Shown here piece after piece: positions 25,726 through 35,096 of a DNA stretch of 64,000 nt (positions within the stretch are counted from its first letter, which is position 1; each line of letters begins with the position of its first letter). The translations under genes and the position numbers were made by a program. A model generated the notes under the pieces. The model worked only from the letters and a program-made list of their open reading frames with translations. It had not been told where the DNA came from and ran no database searches. The stretch is from assembly GCA_963678135.1 (NCBI GenBank), contig OY782667.1:310001-374000 (forward strand), written 5' to 3'. The DNA comes from JAHJKV01 sp963678135. GTDB lineage: Bacteria; Desulfobacterota; Desulfovibrionia; Desulfovibrionales; Desulfovibrionaceae.

Positions 25726-27711
25726 CTACAAAGCCTCTCGTTTGGCTTCAAGGGATTGCATTTGTTCTTCTAAAAGAGCCATCCGCCTCATAAGCTCATC
25801 TATCCATTCAGTAAGTCCTTTGTACTCACTATTAAGCCGTATAGCCTCCTCAGCTTGCGTATAGCTTGCAGGGTCATTCATTCGCTCTTCAAGAAGAGTC
25901 TGTTCCAACATGGCTTTATCTAATTTTTTTTCTAAAGTCTCGTAGTTTGCTTTAAGCGGTTTTAACTTGCGATATAGTGCATTACGACTCTCTGCCATAC
26001 GGCGTTTTTCTTCCTTACTTGTTTGTGCAAATGATTTGTTTGAAGCCTCTAGAACTGCTGGTGCATCTTGAGCGGAAAGCTCAACTTTTGCCGTAGGATT
26101 GGCACGGCGTTTCGCCTCATATTCTGCAAAACCACCAAGAAAAACTTCCAGCCCTTTAGGAGTTAATTCCCAAACCTCATGTGCTACCTCGGAAAGAAGG
26201 TACCTGTCATGCCCCACAAAAAGTAACGTACCATCATATTCTTTTAAGGCAGTGATAAGACCCATCCGACTTTCCAAATCCAAATGGTTGGTTGGTTCAT
26301 CCAAAATCAGCAGGTTTGCGCCGCTTAAAAACAATGAAGCCAAAACCAAGCGACTTTTTTCGCCACCTGAGAGCGCAGCGACCTTGCGTTCAAAATACGC
26401 TTCTCCCAAGAGAAAAAGTCCCAGCACCCCCATAAGTTCCTGCTCTGTGAATTGATTCCCGCAAAGCCGACGAATTTCACTGACAACTGTACTTTCTTCG
26501 CGTAAAATCTCGGTCTGATGCTGGCTAAAATAGCCTATTTTAGTTTTTGTGCCCAGCTTGATCAAACCATGCTCCGGCGTTAATTCTCCAGTAATCAGCT
26601 TAAGCAATGTGGTTTTTCCAGCACCGTTTGGGGCTACAAGTGCGATCTTTTTTCCGCGAAAAAGTTGCAAACTCAAATTGTTCCAAATATTTTTTTGCTC
26701 ATATGAAAAGGCGAGTTCCACGCAGCTCACTGCTACTTTGTCACCTCGTAGAGCTGAGGGTAAACGAAAATTTAAGGTTTTGCTCTGGCGTGTAGCGCGT
26801 TGTTTTTCTTGCACAGACTTCAGCTGTTGTTCCAACTTTTCCACTCGTTTGAGCTTACTCTGAGCTTGTGCTGATTTTCGAGCCTTGACTCGAAATCGAC
26901 GAATATAACTCATTTCAGAATCTATCTTATCCGAAAGTTTGGCTGCTTCGCGAACACGCAGCTCGGCTTGTTCTTCCTCCCATGCCATAAATTGAGAAAA
27001 CGTCCCTTTGCGCATAGCGGTTCGCCCACCTGCGATAAAGAGTACATGCGTGCCTACTTTTTCTAAAAGCACCCTGTCATGTGCGACCAAAACAAGGGTG
27101 CCTCTAAAAGCCAATAAATAATTTTCCAGCCACTCAATCGCCTCTAAATCCAGATGGTTTGTTGGCTCATCCAAAAGTAATACATCGGCACCTTGAAAAA
27201 GTACCCTTGCCAGTTTAGCTCGTTCTCTCCAGCCACCTGAAAGTTCGCCAAGTGAACGCAAAAAATCAGTTTCACAAAAGCCTAAGCCTAAAAGGATAGC
27301 TCGTGCACGGTGATCAGGGTTATAACCGAATCGTAATTCAAACTCAGCTTGCTGTCCGGCCAGAGCTTCCAGACGTGCCGTATTTTCATCTCGTACTGCC
27401 TGTTCCCATTTTGCCCAAAAATCTGTCCAAGAAGGCAAAGCATCCAGCACCCAGGCGAGTAAACTCTGCTCAAGTATTTTTGCATCCATCTCCTGCGCCA
27501 CATAGCCCAGCATAGCAGACCTAGGCATGGATACCTGCCCTGCATCCGGTTCAATATAGCCCGCTAAAATACGCAATAAAGTAGATTTACCGCCACCGTT
27601 TGGCCCTGCAACAGCCAAACGCATTCCCGGTTGAACTTCAAAAGATAAACAGTCAAAAAGACTCAGACCGTTATAATGTTTTTCTAATCCCTGTACTGTA
27701 ATCCGTGCCAT
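25726..27711 (-). CDS. ABC-F family ATPase (ribosome-associated, Uup/YheS type)
   Basis: Two ABC domains in one 661-residue chain with no membrane segment, the mark of ABC-F translation factors. Domain 1 has Walker A GPNGGGKSTLLRIL, signature LSGGWRERAKLARVL and Walker B VLLLDEPTNHLDLEAIEWLENYL. Domain 2 has GAGKTTLLKLITG, LSGGEKSRLVLASLF and NLLILDEPTNHLDLESRMGL. The inter-domain P-site linker is charged (RFRVKARKSAQAQSKLKRVEKLEQQLKSVQ) and the C-terminus is a coiled coil, as in Uup/YheS. The start lies next to a cluster of short degenerate repeats. Confidence 0.93.
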   Translation of the reverse strand: MARITVQGLEKHYNGLSLFDCLSFEVQPGMRLAVAGPNGGGKSTLLRILAGYIEPDAGQVSMPRSAMLGYVAQEMDAKILEQSLLAWVLDALPSWTDFWAKWEQAVRDENTARLEALAGQQAEFELRFGYNPDHRARAILLGLGFCETDFLRSLGELSGGWRERAKLARVLFQGADVLLLDEPTNHLDLEAIEWLENYLLAFRGTLVLVAHDRVLLEKVGTHVLFIAGGRTAMRKGTFSQFMAWEEEQAELRVREAAKLSDKIDSEMSYIRRFRVKARKSAQAQSKLKRVEKLEQQLKSVQEKQRATRQSKTLNFRLPSALRGDKVAVSCVELAFSYEQKNIWNNLSLQLFRGKKIALVAPNGAGKTTLLKLITGELTPEHGLIKLGTKTKIGYFSQHQTEILREESTVVSEIRRLCGNQFTEQELMGVLGLFLLGEAYFERKVAALSGGEKSRLVLASLFLSGANLLILDEPTNHLDLESRMGLITALKEYDGTLLFVGHDRYLLSEVAHEVWELTPKGLEVFLGGFAEYEAKRRANPTAKVELSAQDAPAVLEASNKSFAQTSKEEKRRMAESRNALYRKLKPLKANYETLEKKLDKAMLEQTLLEERMNDPASYTQAEEAIRLNSEYKGLTEWIDELMRRMALLEEQMQSLEAKREAL

Positions 27712-27730
27712 ATGAGTTCACCATATTATA

Positions 27731-27805
27731 ACAAAAGCATATTATCACAAAAGCATAGTGTTACAAAAAGCATGTCATCACAAAAGTATCTTACTACAAA
27801 AGAAA
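27731..27805. repeat. Degenerate 16-17 bp tandem repeats upstream of the ABC-F gene
   Basis: Five copies of a unit with the core ACAAAAGCAT (starting near 27731, 27747, 27763, 27780 and 27796) lie at regular spacing just 5' of the minus-strand start at 27711. Later copies diverge (ACAAAAGTAT, ACAAAAGAAA). Might bind a regulator or be a simple amplification. Confidence 0.7.
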
Positions 27806-27923
27806 GAGAGAAAGTATACTTAACATAGACTTTATCACTATATCAAGAAAAATCGATATAGCGTTTTAATGCGTTTGGAAAAAGCGCATTGCCTTGCATT
27901 GCCTCTCAAGGTAACACATAATC

Positions 27924-28232
27924 ATGCACTCAAGACCGCCAAACATACAACCGCAAAGCATGCAAACAACACCCTGGTATGTTTACTTGCTATATTGCTC
28001 TGATCAAAGCCTGTATTGCGGAATTTCTACTGACCCCAAACGTAGACTGGCGCAGCATAATGCAGGCAAAGCCTCTAAATATACTCGAACCCGTTTACCA
28101 GTACAGCTCGCTGCTTCCATACAGGTCAAAGATAAAGCCACGGCTCTACGCTTGGAACTGGCTGTAAAGAAAAAACCGCGCACCCAAAAAATAACATACT
28201 TACTTGCCCAAGAAAAGCAGCCAAGCATCTAG
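27924..28232 (+). CDS. GIY-YIG nuclease-like protein (UPF0213/YhbQ family)
   Basis: Small single-domain protein of the UPF0213 family. The GIY-YIG hallmark reads WYVYLLYCSDQSLYCGISTDPKRRLAQHNAGKASKYTRTRLPV: YVY and YCG stand for the GIY and YIG parts, then the conserved Arg and the HN following. The C-terminal ALRLELAVKKKPRTQK segment is typical. The ATG at 27924 gives 102 residues; an ATG at 27960 would give 90, close to the family norm, and neither has a strong ribosome site. The stop codon lies within the target duplication of the repeat element that follows. Confidence 0.85.
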   Translation: MHSRPPNIQPQSMQTTPWYVYLLYCSDQSLYCGISTDPKRRLAQHNAGKASKYTRTRLPVQLAASIQVKDKATALRLELAVKKKPRTQKITYLLAQEKQPSI

Positions 28233-28615
28233 TACAAGGCAAACGCATATAAAATTTAGAGTCAATACTCCCTGCTTATTCTCTTGCTTCCTCCTCTTGT
28301 CATCCTGCGCGTAAGTCGCAGGATCCAGTTCTTCTGTCTTCGCTTCTTCTTCTTTTCTTCTCTTCTTCCTCCTTGTTTTTTCTCTTGCTACGTCAAACTC
28401 TCATAGTTTGGCTCTGCTGGATTCTGCGACTTCGCGCAGAATGACGGAGGAGGATGCACTGCCACGCTGTGTAACGCACTGAATTTTAATGACTTCGTGC
28501 AGAATGACAAGCAAGAAAGGCATAACAAGACTGGGGGGGAATCGGATACTCCTGAATTTGTTTCAAACTAAGTGTTCGCTTTGAAATTTATATGCGTTTG
28601 CCCTTGCATCTAGTA
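28226..28615. mobile_element. MITE-like element (28235-28606) with terminal inverted repeats and 9-bp target duplication
   Basis: A 372-bp non-coding element. The left end is CAAGGCAAACGCATATAAAA and the right end, read inward on the other strand, is CAAGGGCAAACGCATATAAA, differing by one indel. It is flanked by a perfect direct repeat CATCTAGTA at 28226-28234 and 28607-28615, the expected target site duplication. Internally two 29-30-base arms (28299-28328 and 28417-28445, starting GTCATCCTGCGCG) form a second, nested inverted repeat, separated by a pyrimidine-rich stretch. No transposase is encoded. It fills the gap between the GIY-YIG and leuB stop codons. Confidence 0.88.
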
Positions 28616-29689
28616 TTATAAATTCCCAAGCACTACCTCACCCATTGCACTACAGCCCACAAGGCGCATCCCTTCACTCATAATATCTCCGGTACGGTAG
28701 CCTTGCTTCAAGGTTTTTTCTACTGCATTTTCAATGCACTGCGCTTCGCTTGGCAGATTTAAGCTATAACGCAACATCATGGCCACAGATAAAATCGTGG
28801 CCAAAGGATTCGCTTTGTCCTGCCCTGCAATATCCGGAGCAGAACCATGGATTGGTTCATATAACCCTGCACTCCCAGTACCTAAACTCGCGGAAGGCAA
28901 CATGCCAATAGAACCTGTAATTGCTGCAGCCTCGTCCGAAAGAATATCCCCAAAAAGATTTCCTGTAACAATAACATCAAATTGTGAGGGATCGCGCACA
29001 AGCTGCATTGCAGCGTTATCCACATACATATGAGTCAATTCAACATCCGGATACTCCTTGGCAATGTCCAAAACAACAGCTCGCCAAACGCGTGAGACAT
29101 CCAGCACATTTGCTTTATCCACAGAGCAAACTCGTGCTTTACGCTTCCGCGCAGCATCAAAAGCAATCCGCGCAATCCGCGCAACTTCATGCTCCATATA
29201 GGCCATGGTATTAAATCCAAAACGCTGACCATCACGCAGTTCTACCCCTCGCGGTTCACCAAAATAAATGCCACCGGTCAGTTCACGCACAACCATAACA
29301 TCTAACCCACGCTGTACAATATCAGGTCGCAAATAACATGCCTGAGAAAGCTCTGGAAATAATTGAGCCGGACGCAAATTAGCAAAAAGATCAAGTGCCT
29401 TGCGAATCCCCAAAAGCCCCTGCTCTGGACGCAGAGCCGGTTCAAGTTCATCCCATTTTGGTCCGCCCACAGCACCAAGCAAAACCGCGTCCGCAGCCTT
29501 GCACTCAGCTATTGTTTCTTCAGGCAAAGGGTGCCTTGTCGCATCAAGAGCACAGCCACCTATCAAGGCTTCTTTTGTCTCAATTGTGTGCCCAAAATTT
29601 TCAGCTACAGCAACAAGCACTTGACGTGCCTGCTTCACTATTTCGACACCAATGCCATCTCCCGGCAATAAGCATATCTTTATATTCAT
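28616..29689 (-). CDS. leuB: 3-isopropylmalate dehydrogenase
   Basis: Oxidative decarboxylation of 3-isopropylmalate in leucine synthesis, with NAD. Family landmarks: LPGDGIGVEIVKQA, LLGAVGGPKWD, LRPEQGLLGIRKALDLFANLRP, VVRELTGGIYFG, TMAYMEHEVARIARIAF, the catalytic Lys in SVDKANVLDVSRVW and the NAD-binding GSAPDIAGQDKANP. Length 357 residues. It follows leuD by 64 bases and terminates at the transposed repeat element, so that element is directly downstream of the leu operon. Confidence 0.96.
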   Translation of the reverse strand: MNIKICLLPGDGIGVEIVKQARQVLVAVAENFGHTIETKEALIGGCALDATRHPLPEETIAECKAADAVLLGAVGGPKWDELEPALRPEQGLLGIRKALDLFANLRPAQLFPELSQACYLRPDIVQRGLDVMVVRELTGGIYFGEPRGVELRDGQRFGFNTMAYMEHEVARIARIAFDAARKRKARVCSVDKANVLDVSRVWRAVVLDIAKEYPDVELTHMYVDNAAMQLVRDPSQFDVIVTGNLFGDILSDEAAAITGSIGMLPSASLGTGSAGLYEPIHGSAPDIAGQDKANPLATILSVAMMLRYSLNLPSEAQCIENAVEKTLKQGYRTGDIMSEGMRLVGCSAMGEVVLGNL

Positions 29690-29753
29690 GATAATTAACC
29701 AAAACCCTTATTTTTCAGTATATTAAAAATAGACAAAATCAAATAAGTGCATC

Positions 29754-30245
29754 TCAATTTTGACGCGACTTAACATAGTCTACCAAACCACCGGCATCCA
29801 AAATAGTCTGCATAAAGGGTGGAACAGGAGTGCAGCAAAGCTCTTCACCGCTTGTGATATTGCGGATAACTCCGGCAAGAAGGTCTACTTCTATTTCATT
29901 TTTATCTTCAAGCATTCGATATTGTTCACCAACTTCTAAAAGCACCAGCCCCATATTAAAACCATTCCGATAAAAAATACGAGCAAAACTATGTGCTATA
30001 ACCACAGAAATTCCTGCGCCTTTTATAGAAATAGGTGCATGTTCACGAGAACTTCCGCAACCAAAATTTTGTCCGGCCACCAAAATGTCCCCCTTGTGCA
30101 CACGCTTGACCCAGTCCTGCTCTAGCCCTTCCATGCAATGCGCTCCCAATTCTTTGGGATCAGTTGTTACCAAAAATCTGGCAGGGATAATCGCATCAGT
30201 ATCTATATGCTCACCAACGCAATGAACCTTTCCTTGCATTTTCAT
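29754..30245 (-). CDS. leuD: 3-isopropylmalate dehydratase small subunit
   Basis: Small swivel-domain subunit that isomerises 2- to 3-isopropylmalate with LeuC. The signature GQNFGCGSSREHAPISIKGAGISVVIAHSFARIFYRNGFNMGL is intact, as is HIDTDAIIPARFL near the N-terminus. The ATG at 30245 is chosen for the AAGGAG just upstream; an extension of 11 residues has no such signal. 163 residues, the archaeal/deltaproteobacterial short type. Confidence 0.95.
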   Translation of the reverse strand: MKMQGKVHCVGEHIDTDAIIPARFLVTTDPKELGAHCMEGLEQDWVKRVHKGDILVAGQNFGCGSSREHAPISIKGAGISVVIAHSFARIFYRNGFNMGLVLLEVGEQYRMLEDKNEIEVDLLAGVIRNITSGEELCCTPVPPFMQTILDAGGLVDYVKSRQN

Positions 30246-30284
30246 CTTAAACTCCTTTTCACAGCTTCTCCGGCTCACATGACC

Positions 30285-31547
30285 TTATATCTGATTTGGA
30301 TGCACAATTTTGCCAGCAATGGCTGAAGCTGCTGCTACCGCAGGGTTTGACAAATACACTTCAGACTCCAAGCTACCCATACGTCCTTTGAAATTACGAT
30401 TTGTAGTGGCAATGGCTCGTTCGCCTCCGGCCAAAATACCCATGTGCCCACCCAAACACGGCCCACAAGTAGGCGGACCTACAATACAACCAGCTTCCAT
30501 AAAAATTTCCATAAGCCCTTCTTCCACGCAATTTTTCCAAATACGCGGTGTGGCAGGTAAAATAATACACCTGACTTTGGGATCAACTTTTTGCCCTTTG
30601 AGCACAGAAGCTGCCTCTCGCATGTCGTTAATGCGTCCGTTAGTGCATGAACCTATCACAGCTTGGTGAATACATACATCTTGAAGCTCATCCACAGGGC
30701 AAACATTATCAGGGAGATGTGGACACGCTATCTGTGGCTGCATATCTGTAACATCAATTGCGACACAACGTTCATACTCTGCACCAGCATCCGCAGTCAG
30801 TATTTTTGCATTTTGAACACCTGCCTCTTGCACAAAATCAAGAGTTTTTTGATCCGCAGCAAAAAGCCCTACCTTGCCCCCTGCTTCAATCGCCATATTT
30901 GCCATAGTCATGCGCCCTTCCACACCAAGAGCCTCCACCGCAGAGCCAGAAAATTCCAAAGCACGATATAAAGCACCTGAAACACCAATACGCCCCAAAA
31001 GTGACAAAATATAATCTTTGGCGCCAACAAACTGCTGAGGCGTTCCGCTGACTTCAACGCGGATGCTGGCCGGAACCTTGAACCAAGTTTCCCCCAGTGC
31101 CATTGCCGCGCCTATATCTGTGGAGCCCATGCCCGTGGCAAAAGCCCCAAGCCCACCATAAGTACAGGTATGTGAATCCGCACCAATCACAACATCAGCA
31201 GGGCCAACAAGCCCTTTTTCCGGTAAAAGTGCGTGTTCAACGCCAACTTCACCGCACTCAAAATAATGGACAATGCCTTTTTCTTCAGCAAATTCACGCA
31301 CTACTTTGACCTGTTCGGCAGAATCAATATCCCGATTGGGGGTAAAATGATCGCAAACAAGAATAAGTTTCTCCTTATCAAAAACCTGCTCGCCGCCCAT
31401 GGCCTTAAAAGCCTTGATGGCTAAAGGAGCAGTAACATCATTGGCCAATACAGCGTCTACAGAGCAACGCACAATATTGCCCACCTTTACCTCGACCCCA
31501 TCTTTGGCATGAGTAGCCAATATTTTTTCCGCTAAAGTAAGTGGCAT
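30285..31547 (-). CDS. leuC: 3-isopropylmalate dehydratase large subunit
   Basis: Aconitase-family 4Fe-4S subunit partnering LeuD. The substrate and cluster segments are present: DHFTPNRDIDSAEQ, GADSHTCTYGGLGAFATGMGSTD, VIGSCTNGRINDMREAA (first cluster Cys) and GPPTCGPCLGGHMGILAGGERAIATTNRNFKGRMGS (remaining cluster Cys). 420 residues fits the short form. It starts two bases after the leuA stop and leads into leuD after 39 bases. Confidence 0.96.
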   Translation of the reverse strand: MPLTLAEKILATHAKDGVEVKVGNIVRCSVDAVLANDVTAPLAIKAFKAMGGEQVFDKEKLILVCDHFTPNRDIDSAEQVKVVREFAEEKGIVHYFECGEVGVEHALLPEKGLVGPADVVIGADSHTCTYGGLGAFATGMGSTDIGAAMALGETWFKVPASIRVEVSGTPQQFVGAKDYILSLLGRIGVSGALYRALEFSGSAVEALGVEGRMTMANMAIEAGGKVGLFAADQKTLDFVQEAGVQNAKILTADAGAEYERCVAIDVTDMQPQIACPHLPDNVCPVDELQDVCIHQAVIGSCTNGRINDMREAASVLKGQKVDPKVRCIILPATPRIWKNCVEEGLMEIFMEAGCIVGPPTCGPCLGGHMGILAGGERAIATTNRNFKGRMGSLESEVYLSNPAVAAASAIAGKIVHPNQI

Positions 31548-31549
31548 TA

Positions 31550-33085
31550 CTATTCCTCTTTTTTACTTTTTTCTAATCGATTAAAAGCATTAACAAAAGC
31601 CAAAGCACTTGCCCTCACCACATCACCATTTGTGCCCCGCCCAACAGCTTTGATGCCTTGATCCACGACACGAACAGCAACCCCTGCCAAGGCATCTGTG
31701 CCACCGGTCACTGCATTCACTTGGTATCGTTCTAATTCAGGGCAAAGGCCAACAAGTTTACACAAGGCTCGGAACACAGCATCAATAACTCCGGTTCCAA
31801 AACACGCTTCCCGTTCTTCATTCACAACCTGCCCATCTTCCAAAAATTCCATCACCACGGCTGCATGTGGAGGTACTTCTCCGGCTCCGCTAAAAACAGA
31901 CATGTCCTTTATACGAAAGCGATCACGCCTTCTATGCACCTTTTCTAAAACCAAAGCTGCTACGTCTTCATCATGAATTTGTGCTTTGGTATCTGCCAAT
32001 TCTTTTACAGCTTGAAAAACAATTTGTAATTGTTCTTCAGTTAAATCATAACCCAGTTCCTTGACCTTATTTTTTATAGCATGTGAACCGGAATGTTTCC
32101 CAATAACAATACTGGTACCGGCTCGACCTACATTTTGCGGAGTCATTATTTCATAGGTCTGACGATTCTTCAGCACTCCATCTTGATGCACTCCGGATTC
32201 ATGTGCAAAGGCATTGCTGCCTACTATGGATTTATACGGTGGAATTGGCTGACCTATAATTTGAGCCAGTAATCGGCACGAAGGAAAAATCTGCTCCGTA
32301 CAAATACCTGTTTCCAGTTCATATAAATCCTTACGCGTGTTCATCGCCATAACCACTTCTTCTAATGCTGCATTCCCAGCACGCTCCCCAATTCCAGAAA
32401 CCGTGACCTCTGCTTGCCGTGCTCCAGCTCTAATCGCAGCCAAAGTATTTGCCACAGCCATGCCAAGATCATCATGGCAATGTACAGAAAAAACAGCTTT
32501 TTGTGCATTATGAACATTTTCCAGCAAAAAACGGATCAAATCATAATATTCCTGTGGTTGTGTATAGCCCACGGTATCCGGAATATTCACCGTGCTTGCA
32601 CCGCAGGCAATGGCAGCCTCCGTTACTTTTGCCAAAAACTTCCAATCAGATCGTGAGGCATCCTCAGCAGACCACTCTACATTCTTTGTATACGAAGCAG
32701 CATGACTCACTGCCTTGCGCGTCATCTCCAAAACTTCTTCCTGACTTTTCTGGAGTTTATACTTCATATGTATTTCGCTGGTAGCAATAAACGTATGAAT
32801 GCGTGGATTTTTCGCGCCTTTAATTGCGTCCCAAGCGCGGTCAATATCTTGAGGAACAGCCCTGCACAATCCGGCAACCTGCACATCCTTTACTGCAGCA
32901 GCAATATCGCGAACAGCTTCAAAATCTCCTTGGCTGGCAGCAGGAAAACCAGCTTCAATAATATCTACGCCTAAATGCTCAAGTTGCTTGGCCATAGAAA
33001 TTTTTTCATGGGTATTCATGGTCGCACCTGGCGATTGTTCCCCATCACGCAAGGTAGTATCAAAGATAAAAACACGATCGGACAT
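31550..33085 (-). CDS. leuA: 2-isopropylmalate synthase
   Basis: Condenses acetyl-CoA with 2-oxoisovalerate, the committed leucine step. The catalytic barrel starts with FDTTLRDGEQSPG, has the metal-binding SVHCHDDLGMAVANTLAAIRAGA and GIGERAGNAALEEVVMA, and the C-terminal half holds the leucine-sensing regulatory domain (VTGGTDALAGVAVRVVDQG). The ATG at 33085 is preferred because GAAGGAG precedes it; the frame extends five codons upstream. 511 residues. First gene of leuACDB, so feedback inhibition by leucine is expected. Confidence 0.96.
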   Translation of the reverse strand: MSDRVFIFDTTLRDGEQSPGATMNTHEKISMAKQLEHLGVDIIEAGFPAASQGDFEAVRDIAAAVKDVQVAGLCRAVPQDIDRAWDAIKGAKNPRIHTFIATSEIHMKYKLQKSQEEVLEMTRKAVSHAASYTKNVEWSAEDASRSDWKFLAKVTEAAIACGASTVNIPDTVGYTQPQEYYDLIRFLLENVHNAQKAVFSVHCHDDLGMAVANTLAAIRAGARQAEVTVSGIGERAGNAALEEVVMAMNTRKDLYELETGICTEQIFPSCRLLAQIIGQPIPPYKSIVGSNAFAHESGVHQDGVLKNRQTYEIMTPQNVGRAGTSIVIGKHSGSHAIKNKVKELGYDLTEEQLQIVFQAVKELADTKAQIHDEDVAALVLEKVHRRRDRFRIKDMSVFSGAGEVPPHAAVVMEFLEDGQVVNEEREACFGTGVIDAVFRALCKLVGLCPELERYQVNAVTGGTDALAGVAVRVVDQGIKAVGRGTNGDVVRASALAFVNAFNRLEKSKKEE

Positions 33086-33130
33086 GATGTACTCCTTCAA
33101 TCAATATACAGTTCAGTTACACTTATTCAA

Positions 33131-33367
33131 TCACTGAAACCGCAGTCTTAATAATTTTACCGATTCATACGGTGGATATAAAAACAAAAGGAAATGCGCT
33201 TTGAATCTAAAAACGCGACGAATCTTCCTGCCCGAGGAAGAAAGACTAGGATAGTAGGAAAAAAGAAAATTGAGAATGGATAGTATCACACATATGAAAA
33301 CCATGCCAAAAGCCAAAAAAACTGTCAAGCTCTTGCTAAACTTGGCATCACAATCAATGTAACTCAC
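33131..33367 (-). CDS. Doubtful 78-residue frame between pssA and leuA
   Basis: A hydrophobic N-terminal half (VFLAFGMVFICVILSILNFLFSYYPSL) suggests one membrane helix, and the last residues are rich in Leu and Arg. Only a weak ribosome site is seen and I know no homologue. It fills the gap in front of leuA, which is more likely to hold the leu promoter and leader. Included because it may be a real small membrane protein. Confidence 0.2.
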   Translation of the reverse strand: MSYIDCDAKFSKSLTVFLAFGMVFICVILSILNFLFSYYPSLSSSGRKIRRVFRFKAHFLLFLYPPYESVKLLRLRFQ

Positions 33368-33375
33368 TCTTTTGA

Positions 33376-34143
33376 CTAGCTTTTTTTGTGATTTCTAGAG
33401 CTAAGTCGTGCACTACGCCGAGCTAAATAGCACAGGGTATACAAAATCCCCCACAGTGCATAGGCCATAAAACCAACAAACAGCAAAAATCGGGGACGAG
33501 AAGCAATCAGTACAAAAATCAAAATGGCTGCAACCATTGTGGAAAAAGAATGCGTCTTAAAATACCCAAACTCCTTAAAAGAAAAAAAGCGAATAGTAGA
33601 GACCATAAGAAAAGAGACACAATAGGTCAGTACCAAACAAGCAAGAGGCAAAACATGTTCAACAATATAAACAGGAAAATCACCAGCAATCAAGCAAGTG
33701 GAGGCCAAAGTACAAGCTGCTGCAGGAATGGGTAAGCCAATAAAAAACTTTTTCGATGTTTCCGAAGAAATAATATTAAACCGCGCCAAACGAAGTGCTC
33801 CGCAAGCAATAAATAAAAAAGCAGCAGCGAGACCCAGCCTGCCAAAATCGTGTAGCATCCAAAAATACACTAAAATTGCAGGAGATACCCCAAAAGCAAC
33901 CATATCTGCCAAAGAATCCAGTTGCATTCCAAAATCACTTGTGGTGCGAGTCAAACGAGCTACTTTGCCGTCCAAGCCATCAAAAATACAACTGCCGAGA
34001 ATAGCCCAAGCTGCTGCGCTGTAATTACCATCCACAGTCCAAAGAATCCCCAAAAAACCAAGAAACAAGCTAGCCGTGGTCAATAGATTTGGTAAAACGT
34101 AAATGCCCCGTCTGCGTTCTGGCCTATCCTGCAAAATCATCAC
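33376..34143 (-). CDS. pssA: CDP-diacylglycerol-serine O-phosphatidyltransferase
   Basis: Integral membrane enzyme that makes phosphatidylserine. The CDP-alcohol phosphotransferase signature reads DGLDGKVARLTRTTSDFGMQLDSLADMVAFG, matching DG-x2-AR-x8-G-x3-D-x3-D. Several membrane helices surround it in 255 residues. It overlaps psd by four bases, so the two steps of phosphatidylethanolamine synthesis are translationally coupled. Confidence 0.95.
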   Translation of the reverse strand: MMILQDRPERRRGIYVLPNLLTTASLFLGFLGILWTVDGNYSAAAWAILGSCIFDGLDGKVARLTRTTSDFGMQLDSLADMVAFGVSPAILVYFWMLHDFGRLGLAAAFLFIACGALRLARFNIISSETSKKFFIGLPIPAAACTLASTCLIAGDFPVYIVEHVLPLACLVLTYCVSFLMVSTIRFFSFKEFGYFKTHSFSTMVAAILIFVLIASRPRFLLFVGFMAYALWGILYTLCYLARRSARLSSRNHKKS

Positions 34144-34796
34144 TTCTCCGTACTCGTGCGCTTACGAGCAAGTATGGTTTCCCCTGCATAAACCTTGTCA
34201 CCCACATAGATGACAGGTTCATAGCTTTCAGGAATATAAAGATCTACTCGTGAACCAAAGCGAATCAAACCATAACGCTCGCCCCGCTTGAATTTATCGC
34301 CTTTTTCCGCAAAACAAACAATGCGTCTGGCAATCAGGCCAGCTATTTGTACCATGGTAAAACGCTGATTGCCCTTACCCACCAATTCGAGCACGTTGCG
34401 CTCATTATGTTCACTTGCTTTGTCTAGGCTGGCATTAAAAAACCTACCAGGAATATAGCGAATAGATTCAATCTTACCTGAAATCGGTATACGATTTACA
34501 TGTACATTCAAAACATTCATAAAAACGCTAATACGCTGCTTTTCTTCACCACTTACAGGGTCTATCGCCCTGCCAGCCTTGATTATTTTACCATCTGCTG
34601 GCGAAATCACAGCCTCGGCATCATCAGGCTGTACTCGCTCAGGATCACGAAAAAAATGTCCTACAAAGGCAGTTAAAGCAAGGCCAATCAAGGCCCAAAA
34701 GCCCCAACCTAACAAAGCAACAACAACAGTAGCAAACGCAACTAAACATAGAAACGGAAGCCCCTCAGGGCTAAAACCGGTTGATCGATTAAGCAT
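34140..34796 (-). CDS. psd: Phosphatidylserine decarboxylase proenzyme, short form
   Basis: Pyruvoyl enzyme that turns phosphatidylserine into phosphatidylethanolamine. The self-cleavage site is the Gly-Ser in LIRFGSRVDLYIP near the C-terminus. ISPADGKIIKAGR and VFMNVLNVHVNRIPISGKI are family segments, and an N-terminal membrane helix (LVAFATVVVALLGWGFWALIGLAL) is present. The ATG at 34796 follows GGAGG; an upstream extension of six residues is less likely. 218 residues, archaeal-type length. Confidence 0.95.
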   Translation of the reverse strand: MLNRSTGFSPEGLPFLCLVAFATVVVALLGWGFWALIGLALTAFVGHFFRDPERVQPDDAEAVISPADGKIIKAGRAIDPVSGEEKQRISVFMNVLNVHVNRIPISGKIESIRYIPGRFFNASLDKASEHNERNVLELVGKGNQRFTMVQIAGLIARRIVCFAEKGDKFKRGERYGLIRFGSRVDLYIPESYEPVIYVGDKVYAGETILARKRTSTEK

Positions 34797-34983
34797 TGTT
34801 CCTCCAAAATGCAATAAACAAATCCTTTGTAGCTAGTACCTAGCCCAAGGACGAAGGTCAACAGAATGCTTTGCTTAAAAAGAGCTATGCTTTTACACAG
34901 CACATTAAAAACTATTGCATTCAGAACGATTCAATCAGGAATACCCATCACTACTCATCAAAAAGGGCATCAGAACTATTATC

Positions 34984-35096
34984 TGGCGCTGCTGGACTGT
35001 CGCGACTCACGCGCTTCAGTGACAGGGGAGACACATGAAATAACGGAGAGTAATGGCTAAATGACGGAACGGAAAAATTACTATGCGTTTGCCCTG
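34984..35096. repeat. Partial copy of the MITE-like family (one end)
   Basis: This segment holds one internal arm (CTGGACTGTCGCGACTCACG at about 34992) and one terminal repeat (TATGCGTTTGCCCTG ending at 35096). Its reverse complement matches the first 100 bases of the copy at 52653 with few differences, including the stretch between arm and end. The other end is missing. It lies downstream of the methyltransferase-like gene and upstream of psd; the rest of the 320-base gap (34797-34983) shows nothing else. Confidence 0.75.
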
